From Sorghum bicolor (Eukaryota; Streptophyta; Magnoliopsida; Poales; Poaceae): a stretch of 64,000 bases of DNA. Of the stretch, positions 22,660 to 33,109 are shown one piece after another. Where the stretch lies: contig NC_012875.2 in NCBI RefSeq assembly GCF_000003195.3, positions 17,492,398 through 17,556,397 on the forward strand, read 5' to 3'. Each line of letters opens with the position of its first letter. Position 1 is the first letter of the stretch. The notes under the pieces were generated by a model. That model was not told the DNA's origin. It ran no database searches and was given only the letters and a program-made list of their open reading frames with translations. The position numbers were made by a program, and so were the translations under genes.

Positions 22660-23432
22660 CTACATCTGACTCGGTGCTACGGTCTCCTCAGGGCAGTTCT
22701 GTTCAAGCTGTATGTCTTCAGACCTTACCACTTCTCCTTTGTAGTCTGCCCATCCGTCCTTGATGATTTGCCTCCTCTGGTTGCGGTTGCGTTGTCTTCT
22801 TCTTGTCCTGACCTGCTTAGAGTCTTCAACTATATAGTTAGGGTCAGTAAAATAGCGGCGTACCTTCTCAGAAGGGAAGTACATGTGGACTTCTCCGGTT
22901 CCAATGTAGATGATAACTTTGATAGTGTTGAGGAATAGTCTTCCAAGGATGATGGGTGGACCGTACTCGTCTTCTCCCATGTCAATGATCTGAAAATCAT
23001 CTGGAGCTGAATATATATTGGTTGTAGGGGCATGGTTCCATGCAGGAGCTGATAAGTGACTGCGGCCATTATGCTGTCGTTAGATCCGGTGTCGTAGAGT
23101 GTCTTCTAAAAAGAGTATCCATTGATTGTGCACTCAATGATTGGAACACTAGGGTCATCCTTCTTGATCTTGAGTCGACGATCTTGACCTCCTCCGACAA
23201 GGATCCAATGTTTTAAGTCCTCTAGACAAGACTTCTCACCGTCTTTATCCTTTAGGTGCATCATTTGATTATGTGTGGACCTTGACGTCTGCACTTCTTG
23301 ATACGGAGTCACCCATGTTCTTCGTTTGCCCAGCAGTTCGAAGTGCGGTGTCAATATCCTACTCAGTGTGTTTGTGGTCGTAGATCCAGGTCCTTCACTT
23401 GGTGGAGTCTGGGAGTTGTAAAACTCCTCCAT
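22660..23432 (-). pseudogene. Athila-type protease with gag end, broken
   Basis: On the minus strand a gag-like tail (KIKKDDPSVPIIECTINGYSF) runs into a stop. Then comes an aspartic protease with LYDTGSNDSIMAAVTYQLL as active-site region (DTG) and, in a shifted frame, DMGEDEYGPPIILGRLFLNT and the C-terminal WADYKGEVVRSED. The stop before the protease is TAG. At least one frameshift lies near 23020. The order fits an Athila gag-pro whose upstream gag has been lost. Confidence 0.75.
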
Positions 23433-24840
23433 GTTTTGCTTGAAGTGTACCTGTTCATAGAGACAAGGCAGAGATCAAGTGCATGGGCCCTGTTGGTGTA
23501 AAACACCAACAGAACCAAAAGTGTATTTGTTCTTCTCTAACCTTAAGCATAGTGAGCAAGACAAAGTTGATGGATCATGAGTGTAGCATTTGTCAGATCA
23601 GATGGCTCAACCTAATGGAAAGATAATCTATCTATATTTATGTTTTGTTTATATCTTCCAAAGATTGAATGTGCAATATTTTAGCTTATATGATTAGGAG
23701 TGTGGGATCATGAAGGTAGTACTAAGAACAAAGATTAAAGGACTAAACATGTTGAATTAATTGGGTTGGTTAATTTGGACAAATCATACATGTTTGTCTC
23801 TTTTATTCATGTGTATGCCAGAACCAAGGAGAAGCTTATGAAAGTGATAGTCATGTACCTTAAGATGTTACCTTACTTGAAGAGTGATGGTATAGTATCA
23901 CCTTGTGGAAGCTTTCCTTTCCTAGCGGTTGTGCATCGTGTTTGTGGCACTCTTCATGGATCATCTCTTTATGATGAATGAGCTATGTCCTTCTTGTGCA
24001 AATTGTTAAACTTCATGTGTCTCCTTTATCTCCAATGAGTTTGTATCTCAGGACTTCCCAGGTTGATATTGAAAGTTTTCCTGCAGGGGTTAGTCCAACA
24101 AAATATTCCATATCTACTATAGCATACTATCGGCTCAAAAATCAACCTAGACACCATGTCTAATTTGATTTAGGAGGGCATTTTAACCTAAGCACCATGC
24201 TTAATTTAAAAAATCCTTTGGAAGTAAGATCATCATTCCTAAACTAAGCACCATGCTTGATTTAAGAGATAAATGTAACTACTCCAAACCTAGACATATA
24301 CTAAAGCAAATAAATGTAGCATGAGAGCATTTATAGAGATCTACTCAAGTGGAGGTGAAGTAGTGTAATTAGTATTTAACAAATTGAGCATGTCTCAAAG
24401 GTAAGGACAACCAACATAGCAACATGGCAAATGATGTTTTTATGTAAAATACTCCCCCAAGCTTGAATTTTGCAAAATTCAAGTTTGGATGAATTTAATT
24501 CAATGTTGCATGATGATTGGTTGGACATACCTTGTGCTTGTCATTCCTCGGATCTTCTTGCTCCAATCCTAGAAAGGTTAGTGACACGAATACCCGAAGG
24601 AATATGTCTACAATTATCTTTATATGCTCAATACACAAGGCAATGTTGCAAATAATTAAAAGTTCATATTATGATCTGATAAGTGCTTGTTTTAGGACGC
24701 TAAGCTTGTCCTTAGGAAACCATCAAATTATGTCGGCGAAGTGGTTTCCCCTCCAACGCTGACCTATATCAAGATCAACTCAACGAGATCTGCAATATTT
24801 ATTATAGACATATGCATTGACAACCGCCCTTTTAAAGTTT
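23433..24840. other. Internal region of Athila-3 without clear genes
   Basis: About 1.4 kb where gag would be expected. A 21-base near-perfect palindrome with arms TGTTGGTGT/ACACCAACA lies at about 23492-23512. A polypurine-tract copy lies at 24451-24463. Short frames on the plus strand (23766-24163) carry no motif that I recognise. Confidence 0.4.
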
Positions 24841-25707
24841 TTATAAATAGAAAAAGAAGAGGGGGTTGGAGATCTCAAATGTGGTGATGTTGGAGAGACC
24901 AATTGATTGGGGAGAAGTTTTATATGAGCAAGGACTTGGTGAGGTATTTATGAAATAACTTCCATGCTCACTGTTGTTTCTCTCATTCTCAAACTCCAAG
25001 GATGATTCCTCACGAATGCTTAAAATTCCTCTAGGATTGTCTCTCAAGTTTGTTTTATCTATCCATTCAATGGTGATAGCACATGGATTTTTAATGCCGT
25101 CTAGCCATTGATGTTGCTCTTCTCGATCCTCCTTCTTATGCATGGGATGTCTAGAGAGATTCATAGGATTATCGGGAGGTTCAAGAGAAAGAGCATAGTA
25201 GAAATTATTAAACTCAAGGATGGGTTGGATAGCCGAATTATGGGATTGAAATGTTTGGAAATCGGCTATTGAAACTTCCTTTCCTCGTCTGGGAGATGAT
25301 TCCTTCTCTATTTCTAAGATTTTTCTATGAAGACTAGTACAAGAAGGATGTCCACGAATGAAGACATACCTTGCTTTACTCATAGATAAAGAAAGAAAGA
25401 CTCTACCAAAGGGTATATGATAAAGACCAATGTGAAAATATCGAGAAAAAACATGGTCTTGTAGGGCTAGGTCTAAACCAGAATTTATAGAAAGATTAAC
25501 AGATTCCCTAGGTGTAGCTAAAAGTGCATTATCTTCTTGATTAAAAGATAGGACCTCAGCTATAGAAAAGGGTTGGTTTTGACCTATTGCAATCAACTCC
25601 GGACACAGATCATAACTAGGGGCAGGACTTGTTGACTCCCATGGTCTATGGCTGGTCTCCGAAGGTGCAAAGAATTCAATAATAGGTATGGAATTTAAGT
25701 TATCCAT
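24841..25707 (-). CDS. Unidentified 288-residue ORF, first after primer site
   Basis: An intact frame of 288 codons starts 93 bases after the primer site, the place of gag in a normal element. It starts MDNLNSIPIIEFFAPSETSH. The N-terminal half is mixed (SIAEVLSFNQEDNALLATPR, VFSRYFHIGLYHIPFGRVFL). The middle is charged (ILEIEKESSPRRGKE). The C-terminal half is rich in Glu, Ser and Asn, with a tail ISNPLFFFYL. I see no zinc knuckle, protease or coiled coil, and do not recognise the family. It is intact while the protease downstream is broken, so it may be recent or under constraint. It could instead be a captured host fragment or a diverged gag. Confidence 0.5.
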   Translation of the reverse strand: MDNLNSIPIIEFFAPSETSHRPWESTSPAPSYDLCPELIAIGQNQPFSIAEVLSFNQEDNALLATPRESVNLSINSGLDLALQDHVFSRYFHIGLYHIPFGRVFLSLSMSKARYVFIRGHPSCTSLHRKILEIEKESSPRRGKEVSIADFQTFQSHNSAIQPILEFNNFYYALSLEPPDNPMNLSRHPMHKKEDREEQHQWLDGIKNPCAITIEWIDKTNLRDNPRGILSIREESSLEFENERNNSEHGSYFINTSPSPCSYKTSPQSIGLSNITTFEISNPLFFFYL

Positions 25708-25799
25708 AAAGATAAAAATAAAAAGGTAAAAGAATAAAAGTATAAAATATAATACAAGATAATAGCAAGACTCAAAGTTATCTCAGCAAACCGTCTTTC

Positions 25800-25817
25800 T
25801 CCCCGGCAACGGCGCCA
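25800..25817 (-). promoter_or_regulatory. Primer-binding site of Athila-3 (tRNA-Asp type)
   Basis: The plus strand reads TCCCCGGCAACGGCGCCA, the 3' end of plant tRNA-Asp, eight bases from the LTR edge. Confidence 0.88.
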
Positions 25818-25825
25818 GAAATGCT

Positions 25826-27054
25826 TGTTGATATTTGGTAACACAATAAGGAAATGATCTGCAAGCGCACGGATATCGGTGAGCATTTCACTCGGGAGGT
25901 TATCCAGAGTATTGTATTTATATTTTTACCACTGGAAGAAAGGGTGCATCTGACTAACCAATTCTATTGCTACTATCCCTTTAGGCTACAAAGAATTTTT
26001 CTCGATGTGAGTGATGTATACAGAAGACTGCAACCGTAGTCTCGTTCTAACCTTAGAAAGGATGATCTACTGTTCTATTGGGGAAGCTTACGGAATCTAG
26101 ACACCACAAAGGATGTTCGACCCGCACCTATAAACCTACCCGTCCTGCTAACGAGATATGGGATACAAAGGTAACTCGGAAATGTCACGTTCCTCGCTAC
26201 TACCACGGTCCAGCTAGTCAGGGGATATCTATGAGTACCCTAGCCTAAACACCACGTTTACGCTAGCAATGATTACTCTAATACTCAACCGGAAGAGGAT
26301 TAAAGTAAACTCATAAACCAAAGAACAATAAAACAAGAATTTACTAGAATTAGAAGTCGAATTACTAAAGAATCTTAGAAGCAAGCCTCGGGTTAGGAGG
26401 CTTGATCCCGCAGGTACAACTTGGAGTAGACACCGACAGGCCGGCCTTCCTCCGATCTACACCTCCACTCTATCTCTCTCAATCTAGTAGAAACTAGAAG
26501 ATCTATTTCTACTTACATTGGATGCTAAGCCTAAAAAGAAATATTATTTAGAGAAGAGGTTTTCCTTCGAGGGCACCCCTCAACTCTATGATAACTTCTT
26601 GTCTTCTCCAGGGGCCAGGGGGGTCTCCTTATATAGTCCTCCTCCTCTATGCGTTTTTGGGTCGGTAGGCGATGTGGTACTACGTTATCCTTGATCCTTT
26701 AGGTCGGTGGAACATCGTGTGCGAAGAGAGTCCCGAACGGAGTCCAGGTCAGGGCGGGCGCCCCGGGAAGGAGGGCGGGCGCCCTGGGCCTGGCCCCTTT
26801 CGGCCTCTGCTTTCTTCTCGTGGCTTCTAGAGTCTTCTAGATGGTAAAAAATTGCGTGGTGCGTTGATATCTCTATGTAATCCTGACATGTGGGCCTTTC
26901 TTCTTTATTTTCTGATAACCCCCTGCAGAAATAGACAAACACCAAAACTCGTGGAATTCTATCAGATAAAACCCTAAGTCTAGATGTTGATTTCATTCGG
27001 ATCCTTTTCTTTGTTTATTTGATAATTAAATTTGATACTTAAGGACCGTCAATA
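25826..27054 (-). repeat. 5' LTR of Athila-3
   Basis: 1229-bp partner of 19163-20392. Its outer end reads GTCAATA in place of GTCAACA, a single transition in the terminal dinucleotide region. The target copy GAGGA follows. Confidence 0.92.
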
Positions 27055-27060
27055 GAGGAC

Positions 27061-29969
27061 ATGGATGATAGCACGTCATCCCTAACACTAGAACCAGATG
27101 ATGTCGCTGCGTTGTCCAGGCAATCGTTGCTGCCATCCATCTCCATGGTTGAGCCATCTCATATCGATGACGAGGAAAGGACCATGACACCATCCACCGA
27201 GGTAATCAACTTCAACAAATCGACATTGGCATAGATTTTCTTTTTGTAGTCAAATATTTTAATTATGTCATTTGTAGTTCATCCATATTTGTGCTTGAAA
27301 TTGGGATGGATTTCATACTGTATTTATATATTTTAATCAATTATTATCTTGTTTTACTTTTAGGCCGATAACAACAAGCCTGGTCAATCTGTTATCGTAC
27401 CAGAAGTTGGAATGGCTTTCAACTCGGAGGATGATGCATTTAATATGTATAATTCATATGCCAAGAGTGTTGGTTTTAGTATTAGAAAGAGTACCTCAAG
27501 ACTAAGAGCTGATAAGACTTTATATCAGAAGCATATAGTTTGCAGCAACCAAGGAGAACGAGGTAAGCATTCATCACATGAGACTTCAAAAGAAAATGCT
27601 ACTACAAGGATTTGTTGCAATGCTCGTGTCCAGTTCAGTGTAAGTCGAGAAGGAATTTGGAAAGTTCAAAAGGTTGTATTTGATCACAATCACTATTTCG
27701 CTAGTCCAAATAAGGCACACAAGTTGAGGTCACAACGACGCATTACAGAGGTGGATAAACAGCTAATTTCTCAAATACGAGGGGCTGGAATACTGCCTGC
27801 ACAAGTGTATGAATTTTTCAAGCAATGGTATGGTGGAGTTGAGAATGTACCTTTCGCTCAGATGGATTGCAGTAATCTTATTGGTCGTGAGCGCAAGAAA
27901 TACTTACCATCTAATGATGCGCAAACACTATTAGAATACTTGAAGAACAAGCAATTAGAGGATCCAACTTTCTTTTATGCTATACAAATAGATGAAGATG
28001 ATGGCCGGATAGCAAATTTCTTCTGGGCAGATGGTCAAGCTATAATGGATTATGCATGTTTTGGAGATGCAGTGTCATTTGACACTACATTTAGCACCAA
28101 TAAATTTGAGATGCCATTTGCCCCACTCCTTGGAACAAACCATCACAAGCAGACGATTATATTTGGAGCTGCACTAATATATAATGAGACCATTGAAACA
28201 TTTGTTTGGCTTTTTAACACATTTCTAACAGCAATGTCCAGCAAGCATCCTAGCACAATTTTCACAGATCAATGTGCTGCCATGTCTGCTGCCATTAGAA
28301 TTGTGTTCCCTAACACAGCTCATCGTCTTTGTTTATGACATATTTTCCAAAATGCTGGTAAACATCTCAGTCATGTAATTGAGGATAACCCAAAGTTTCT
28401 CGCTGAATTTAAGAGGTGTGTCTATGAAGAGAGATCTGTGGAATACTTCACTGAGATTTGGCATGAGTTGCTGACTAAATATAATTTAGAGGAAAACAAA
28501 TGGCTTAATAACTTGTATGGGCTAAGGAGGCATTGGGCTGCTGTCTTTCGCGACTCATTTACTGCTGATATGACCTCAACTCAAAGGAGCGAAGGTATGA
28601 ATAATGTTTTCAAGAAAAGGTTTAGAAGAAAACTATGTCTTTCGGAGCTCATTGAAGAATGTGAGAAGTGTGCTGCTAGCCTACGCGAGAATGAGTTAGA
28701 TGAAGACTTCGAGTCACGTCACTCTAACCCAGTTATTTATATCCCACATTTATCAATGTTGAAGACTGCAGCTGAAAAATATACAAGGAGGATATATTCA
28801 GATTTTGAGGAGCAATTTAGAGAGCAATTTTCTTTCTCATGCCAATTATTAGAATCTGAGGGGGCAATGATGACCTACAAGGTGACGCCTAGCCGATTCA
28901 ATGATGAAGCAATAATTGTCTTTAATTCTGAGGATAAGACCATAACATGTTCTTGTAGAAAATATGAATGCATTGGTACGTATGTGATTTCAAAATAATA
29001 TTACTTCTCACTTCTCAGTTCATATTATTCAAACTTTGGGTACATATGCTGCAGGTATATTGTGCAAGCATGCTCTCAGAGTGCTTAACATCAATGAAGT
29101 TTTTGTTTTGCCTAGCCAATACATACTGAATAGATGGACGAAATATGCGAAAACAGGATTTCATTGCGAGAAGAAACAAATAGATGATAATGAAACTTCA
29201 AGAGCACAAGCTGCACGAATCTCTCGAAAAGCAACATCCATTGCATTGAAGTGCTCAGTTTCAAAAGATCTTCTTGATGATTTGGAGAGAGCTATTGAAA
29301 AACTAGACCAAGAAGCTGATAATTCATTAAGCCAAAGACCTACCCAACCTTCTGGAGTTTCTCAAAGTTGTTTTGAATATGCTGGAGACATGTTAAATGG
29401 TAAAATATCAATCAGAGCTCCTGAGGTGCTAACAGGTGCAAAGAATAAGAGGGCAAAAAGTGTACTTGAAAAAAAGAAAGGAAAGAAAAAGCCCACCAGT
29501 AAGAAAAAAGGTACGTATATTAGTTGAAGCATACATTTTTTCCATCTCAGTTTTATAAGCAGTAACATGTATCCCTGTTCTTTTAATCTCAGGAAAACAA
29601 GCAAAGAGTGCAAAGGACAAAAAAGGAGTTGGACAAGATCCAAAAGAATCTGTGAGTGCACAAGACAATACAGAACTTGGACAACATCCACAAGAATTGA
29701 TTGTAAGACAGGTGACCCTATTTTTAAAGACTTCTTTTACAAGACTATATTCTGAATTTTTTCCCACACAGGGTCCTTCTGATGCAAGCATTGGTGTCAA
29801 TATTGCACCGCAATACTATTTAACCAACCCATATGGTGGAGTCCCGACCATGGTTGCTCATCCAACAGAAGGAGGATATACAAGTCTTTTACTTGGTCTT
29901 CATCAAGATACTTCTGCTGCTAGAAGATTACAGTTTGATGAAGTATCAAATACTACAGCGTTAGACTAG
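27061..29969 (+). pseudogene. FAR1/MULE-type transposase with one nonsense codon
   Basis: Five exons are inferred from splice signals and frame: 27061-27201, 27364-28975, 29055-29510, 29593-29711 and 29772-29969 (about 841 codons). The domains in order are: a FAR1-type zinc-binding N-terminus (FNSEDDAFNMYNSYAKSVGF, later HNHYF); a MULE transposase core with the catalytic acidic residues expected in VSFDTTF, TDQCAAM and QRSEGMN; a SWIM zinc finger CSCRKYECIGILCKHAL formed across the 28976-29054 intron; and a Lys-rich tail. The only clear defect is TGA at 28336-28338, where the family has Trp (HRLCLxHIF). Intact TIRs and a TSD show that it is a transposon gene and not a domesticated FHY3/FAR1 regulator. 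The Athila-3 insertion cuts it off from its TIR promoter. Confidence 0.88.
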
Positions 29970-30515
29970 TCATGCTTTTACCAGTTGATTTGTTATTGAT
30001 CAATAACATAGTACCGTTCTGGGCATTCTGAGTATTATCAAATGTTAAACTAGTTTGTCTTTAAATTCATACAACTGATCTTTCATTTGTGATCCATGCT
30101 CTCCAATGGCATCAATACATTTATTTATGATAGTAGCAATATGTTCAGATACAGTAGTGGGATACAAATCTCGGCTCAGGGAAGGAAGAAATTCCATACA
30201 TAAATAAAGAAGAAAATGTAGAAGTCGTGTACATACAATAGATCTTCCTATCAATCTGTCAAAATCTAGAGCATACCACTACTTGGCTCATTCAGTTCTT
30301 TTGGGTCTGTAATTTCGACAAATACTTGACGTGCACATGCTGTCGCTGCTCACCTTCAGTGCTCAATGACGGCAATGCAACCAGATCAGAGAAAGAGATA
30401 GAATGCTGATGATTCGCCGCCGACGCCGCCGTTCACCGGTCGATGGACACCCGTGCGTGCGGGCGCATAACAAGGCGACCTGCCGGTGCAGTCTCTCGCC
30501 CTTATTGCCTGCTGA
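29970..30515 (+). other. 3' non-coding part of the MULE
   Basis: AT-rich sequence between the transposase stop and the right TIR. No ORF, repeat or structure that I can support. Confidence 0.6.
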
Positions 30516-30732
30516 AGACTCGGCTCTGAACTCTGAATGATATCCATGTATGTCAAGGGACGTGGCTTGGAGAAGTAGCAGACTCGGCTCGTCGGCTCGG
30601 ACGGACGCTGCCTCGGCTCAAATGACGCAGATGACGGGCATCTCGCATGGTGGGCCAACAAGACACGCGTCGTCATTTCAGGGGGTGTCACACACGAGTG
30701 GTCTGCGACGCGGTCGCAGAGAATTTTTCTCC
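30516..30732 (-). repeat. Right terminal inverted repeat of the MULE
   Basis: About 217 bp, the inverse partner of 18793-18970, with the extra segment near 30615-30655 missing on the left. The outer end abuts the target copy AGCTGCAGG. Confidence 0.9.
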
Positions 30733-30741
30733 AGCTGCAGG

Positions 30742-32280
30742 AGTGCTCGGACCACAGACCGAGCACGTTTGAGAAAGGCAAGCCCCGGAGCATTCTAAGT
30801 CTCCCTATTCTCGCTAACATAAATGATATATTATGCTTGTTTTACTATGTTGCATTTAAGTGATAGGAATTGCTTGATACCGTTGATGCATATGTACTCC
30901 TTGATATCACCACTTGTTTACCTACCTTGTCCTATGTAGATAGGCACGGAGTCTATGCTTAGCTTGCTTAGTCCGGTAGAAGTCAGGTGATTTCCTGTCA
31001 CCTGCGAGAACTAGGTGGATACCTGCTTGATTAGCGGTGATTGCTTCGAGAAAGGATAACTAAGTGTGGAGAAGAATTTGAGACCGGGCAGGGTCTTATG
31101 GTGGGATGACCGTAGTGCCCCTGCCTGTGTCGATTAAGGACCGATCATTAACGGCCCTCTTGTCATGTTGAACGCATGCCCCACACTTAGCTGGAAGGAT
31201 AAGTCGTTCCGACCGCGAAGCCTGAGCAGTATCCAGGCCGGAAATCGGCCCGATGTACGCGTTGTATTGGTGATGGTTGAGGAGAACGACGAGGGCGCGG
31301 CGCGCAACCTTGGTATACCTTGGATACCTCGGTCGCCGGAACGGTCCTCGGGTACGGGCGGTGCCTGTCGAACCCGTGAATTGGTCCTGGATAGTGCAAC
31401 ACGGTGATCTGTAGCTCACTTGATCAGTGAGTGTGGTTTGTGTGGGGAATAAACTCGCCAGCTGGTCAGAAATCGATTTGAATCGCCATCGCTGCTGGAT
31501 AGTGAGCACTTGACATGAGCCCTGTCCTCGTAGTAAGGACTATGGAACACTTGGGATGGGATGATAAATGATTTATGAATGCTATGATGAGGTACCATCA
31601 TATTACTACACTTGCTTGTAATAGTACAGGTGCAAACCTAGATAATAGGTAATGATATTACCGACCTTGAGCTAATTAAAAGAAGAATGGTCTCTAGACT
31701 ATGTTTAGGGAAATAATGCTTTTTATGCAAAAAGTCTTAGCTACCCCATCATACAGCCTTCATGATCCTTGAAGAGTCTTTATTTTTGGTTATGACGGGT
31801 AAGTCTAGCTGAGTACATTCTCGTACTCAGGGTTCTATTCCCATGTTGTTTTGCAGATGGTCCAATATACTATGGTTATTGCATCCTCTGTCTGTACCCT
31901 ACCATGGGCGATGACTAGACCAAGGGCGATGGTCATTCTATCTTCTCTTTTGCTTTTGTGGGAATGGCCGAACTATGGCACTGTATCAAACTGAAATTGT
32001 GTGTGTTATTTTCAGACTATGAAGCTTCCGCTACTTAAGAACTTGGTTTGTAATAATTTTAAGCACTCCGATGTATTCGATGAATGTTTGTGAACTGGAT
32101 GTAATTGTAAATGGTGGCCGCTAAACTTATTACAATCTTGGCTGTACGTACGATATGTGGTTTGAAATCCTTTGAGATTTCAGGGACTACCGGGATTATA
32201 TGGGCTTAAGCTTGATGGTTCGACTGTGCAAATGGTGACTATTAGGCTTAATCTCTTATAATTTGGGCGGTTCTGTTACA
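30742..32280 (+). repeat. 5' LTR of Tekay-type element, second part
   Basis: It continues the LTR after the MULE and aligns with 52427-53964. It ends GGTTCTGTTACA. It contains a GTAAGT donor-like site at 31799, a perfect stem-loop at 31809-31830, and a TTTTGCAG acceptor-like site ending at 31856. Confidence 0.93.
31809..31830 (+). promoter_or_regulatory. Conserved stem-loop in Tekay-type LTR (5' copy)
   Basis: CTGAGTAC-ATTCTC-GTACTCAG, eight perfect base pairs, five bases after GTAAGT (31799-31804). The same is found at 53493-53514 in the 3' LTR and, with a different loop, at 55280-55301 in the older relative. Confidence 0.6.
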
Positions 32281-33109
32281 GCTAGCATCGGAGCAAGGTT
32301 TAGCGAGTTACTTCTCATAAGTACGTTCTAAACTAAACTTAAACCGGTTTAATAAAAGATTATTATTAATTAAATGATAATCCAGGTGTCAAACTAAGTT
32401 TTTGGAAAACTATCTAGTGTGCTATGGTCATATCCTTTATGCCCAGTTAAGGACCCTAAGGTGGCTAGTTAAGTACTGACTTGGGGGTTAATGCATCATA
32501 TTTCTATTTCGTCGCTCATACGGCGTGCAATAGTATGAGTACCATTCATTTTAGTGGTAATGTATGGATCAATTCTTCCTCTACGCCTCGGTAAGTGGGA
32601 GCTGTGAGAGCATGATTGGATACACTGCCGATCTAGGGAAGTGTTGTTAAGGTGCTGTGTCATGCACATATGTTTGGTGTGCCTGGGAACAATACCGCAT
32701 GTTGGGAGATTCCGTCCAGAGAGGCGATGCCGTCACTAGGGCGATGATGTGGGTAGTAACACGTCATATGCATGGATAGGGTGTCTATGTATATGGGGTG
32801 TATAGTTTTAAATTCTTGTTCTGCATGATCATACTGTGGTTGGGCTGAAATGAGTTTTCTACAGGTACACTAACTACGTTCCCGCCTAGAACGTTAGTTA
32901 CGTATGAGAGAACGTTGTGTGCCACCACATATACCGATTAGTGTCAACTTTGTTTCTAAGTTTGTGAGATCGTAAGTCCGTGCATGCATCATGTTCATTT
33001 CATATCATTGCTTACTTCCCTCCCTTAAAGTAAATCTGTCCCAATTTTAATTAAGTTAAAAAAAGAGGGGTACTCCTCGATCTTAACCAAGGTATTCCAT
33101 TTGCAGCAG
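32281..33109 (+). other. Leader of the Tekay-type element with decayed primer site
   Basis: Directly after the 5' LTR, GCATCGGAGCAAGG (about 32285) looks like a mutated form of the initiator-Met primer site GGTATCAGAGC plus its usual flank. The rest is non-coding. It ends in CCATTTGCAG just before the accessory ORF, a good splice-acceptor match. Confidence 0.55.

Larger units (their letters stand above)
19163..27054 (-). mobile_element. Athila-3: Athila-like element with unidentified first ORF
   Basis: A minus-strand LTR element inserted in the MULE. The TSD GAGGA is at 19158-19162 and 27055-27059. LTRs are 19163-20392 and 25826-27054, with a tRNA-Asp-type primer site at 25800-25817 and a polypurine tract at 20393. 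Internal content on the minus strand is an unidentified 288-codon ORF (25707-24841), a region without clear coding, and a broken Athila-type protease with the end of a gag-like region (23432-22660). No RT or integrase is seen. LTRs are related to those of Athila-1 and -2 mainly in their last 250 bases. Confidence 0.9.
18793..30732 (+). mobile_element. Mutator-like element (MULE) with FAR1-type transposase
   Basis: A DNA transposon of about 4.0 kb without its nested insert. The 9-bp target duplication AGCTGCAGG (18784-18792, 30733-30741) is confirmed by the empty site in the 3' LTR near 52418-52427. Terminal inverted repeats of about 180-215 bp start GGAGATAAATTCTCTGCGAC and GGAGAAAAATTCTCTGCGAC. 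It encodes a multi-exon FAR1/MULE transposase (27061-29969). Athila-3 is inserted at 19163-27054, just upstream of the transposase ATG. Size, TSD length and TIR length all fit the Mutator superfamily. Confidence 0.95.

Noticed and set aside
23492..23512. Palindrome TGTTGGTGT/ACACCAACA as a miniature transposon end
   Set aside because: Only one palindrome is seen, with no second terminal repeat or target duplication that I could find.
23766..24163. Plus-strand frames in Athila-3
   Set aside because: Short, separated by stops, opposite to the element, and without motif.
27061..29969. A domesticated host FHY3/FAR1 transcription-factor gene
   Set aside because: It lies inside matching TIRs with a 9-bp TSD and an empty site in the other LTR, so it is a transposon gene.
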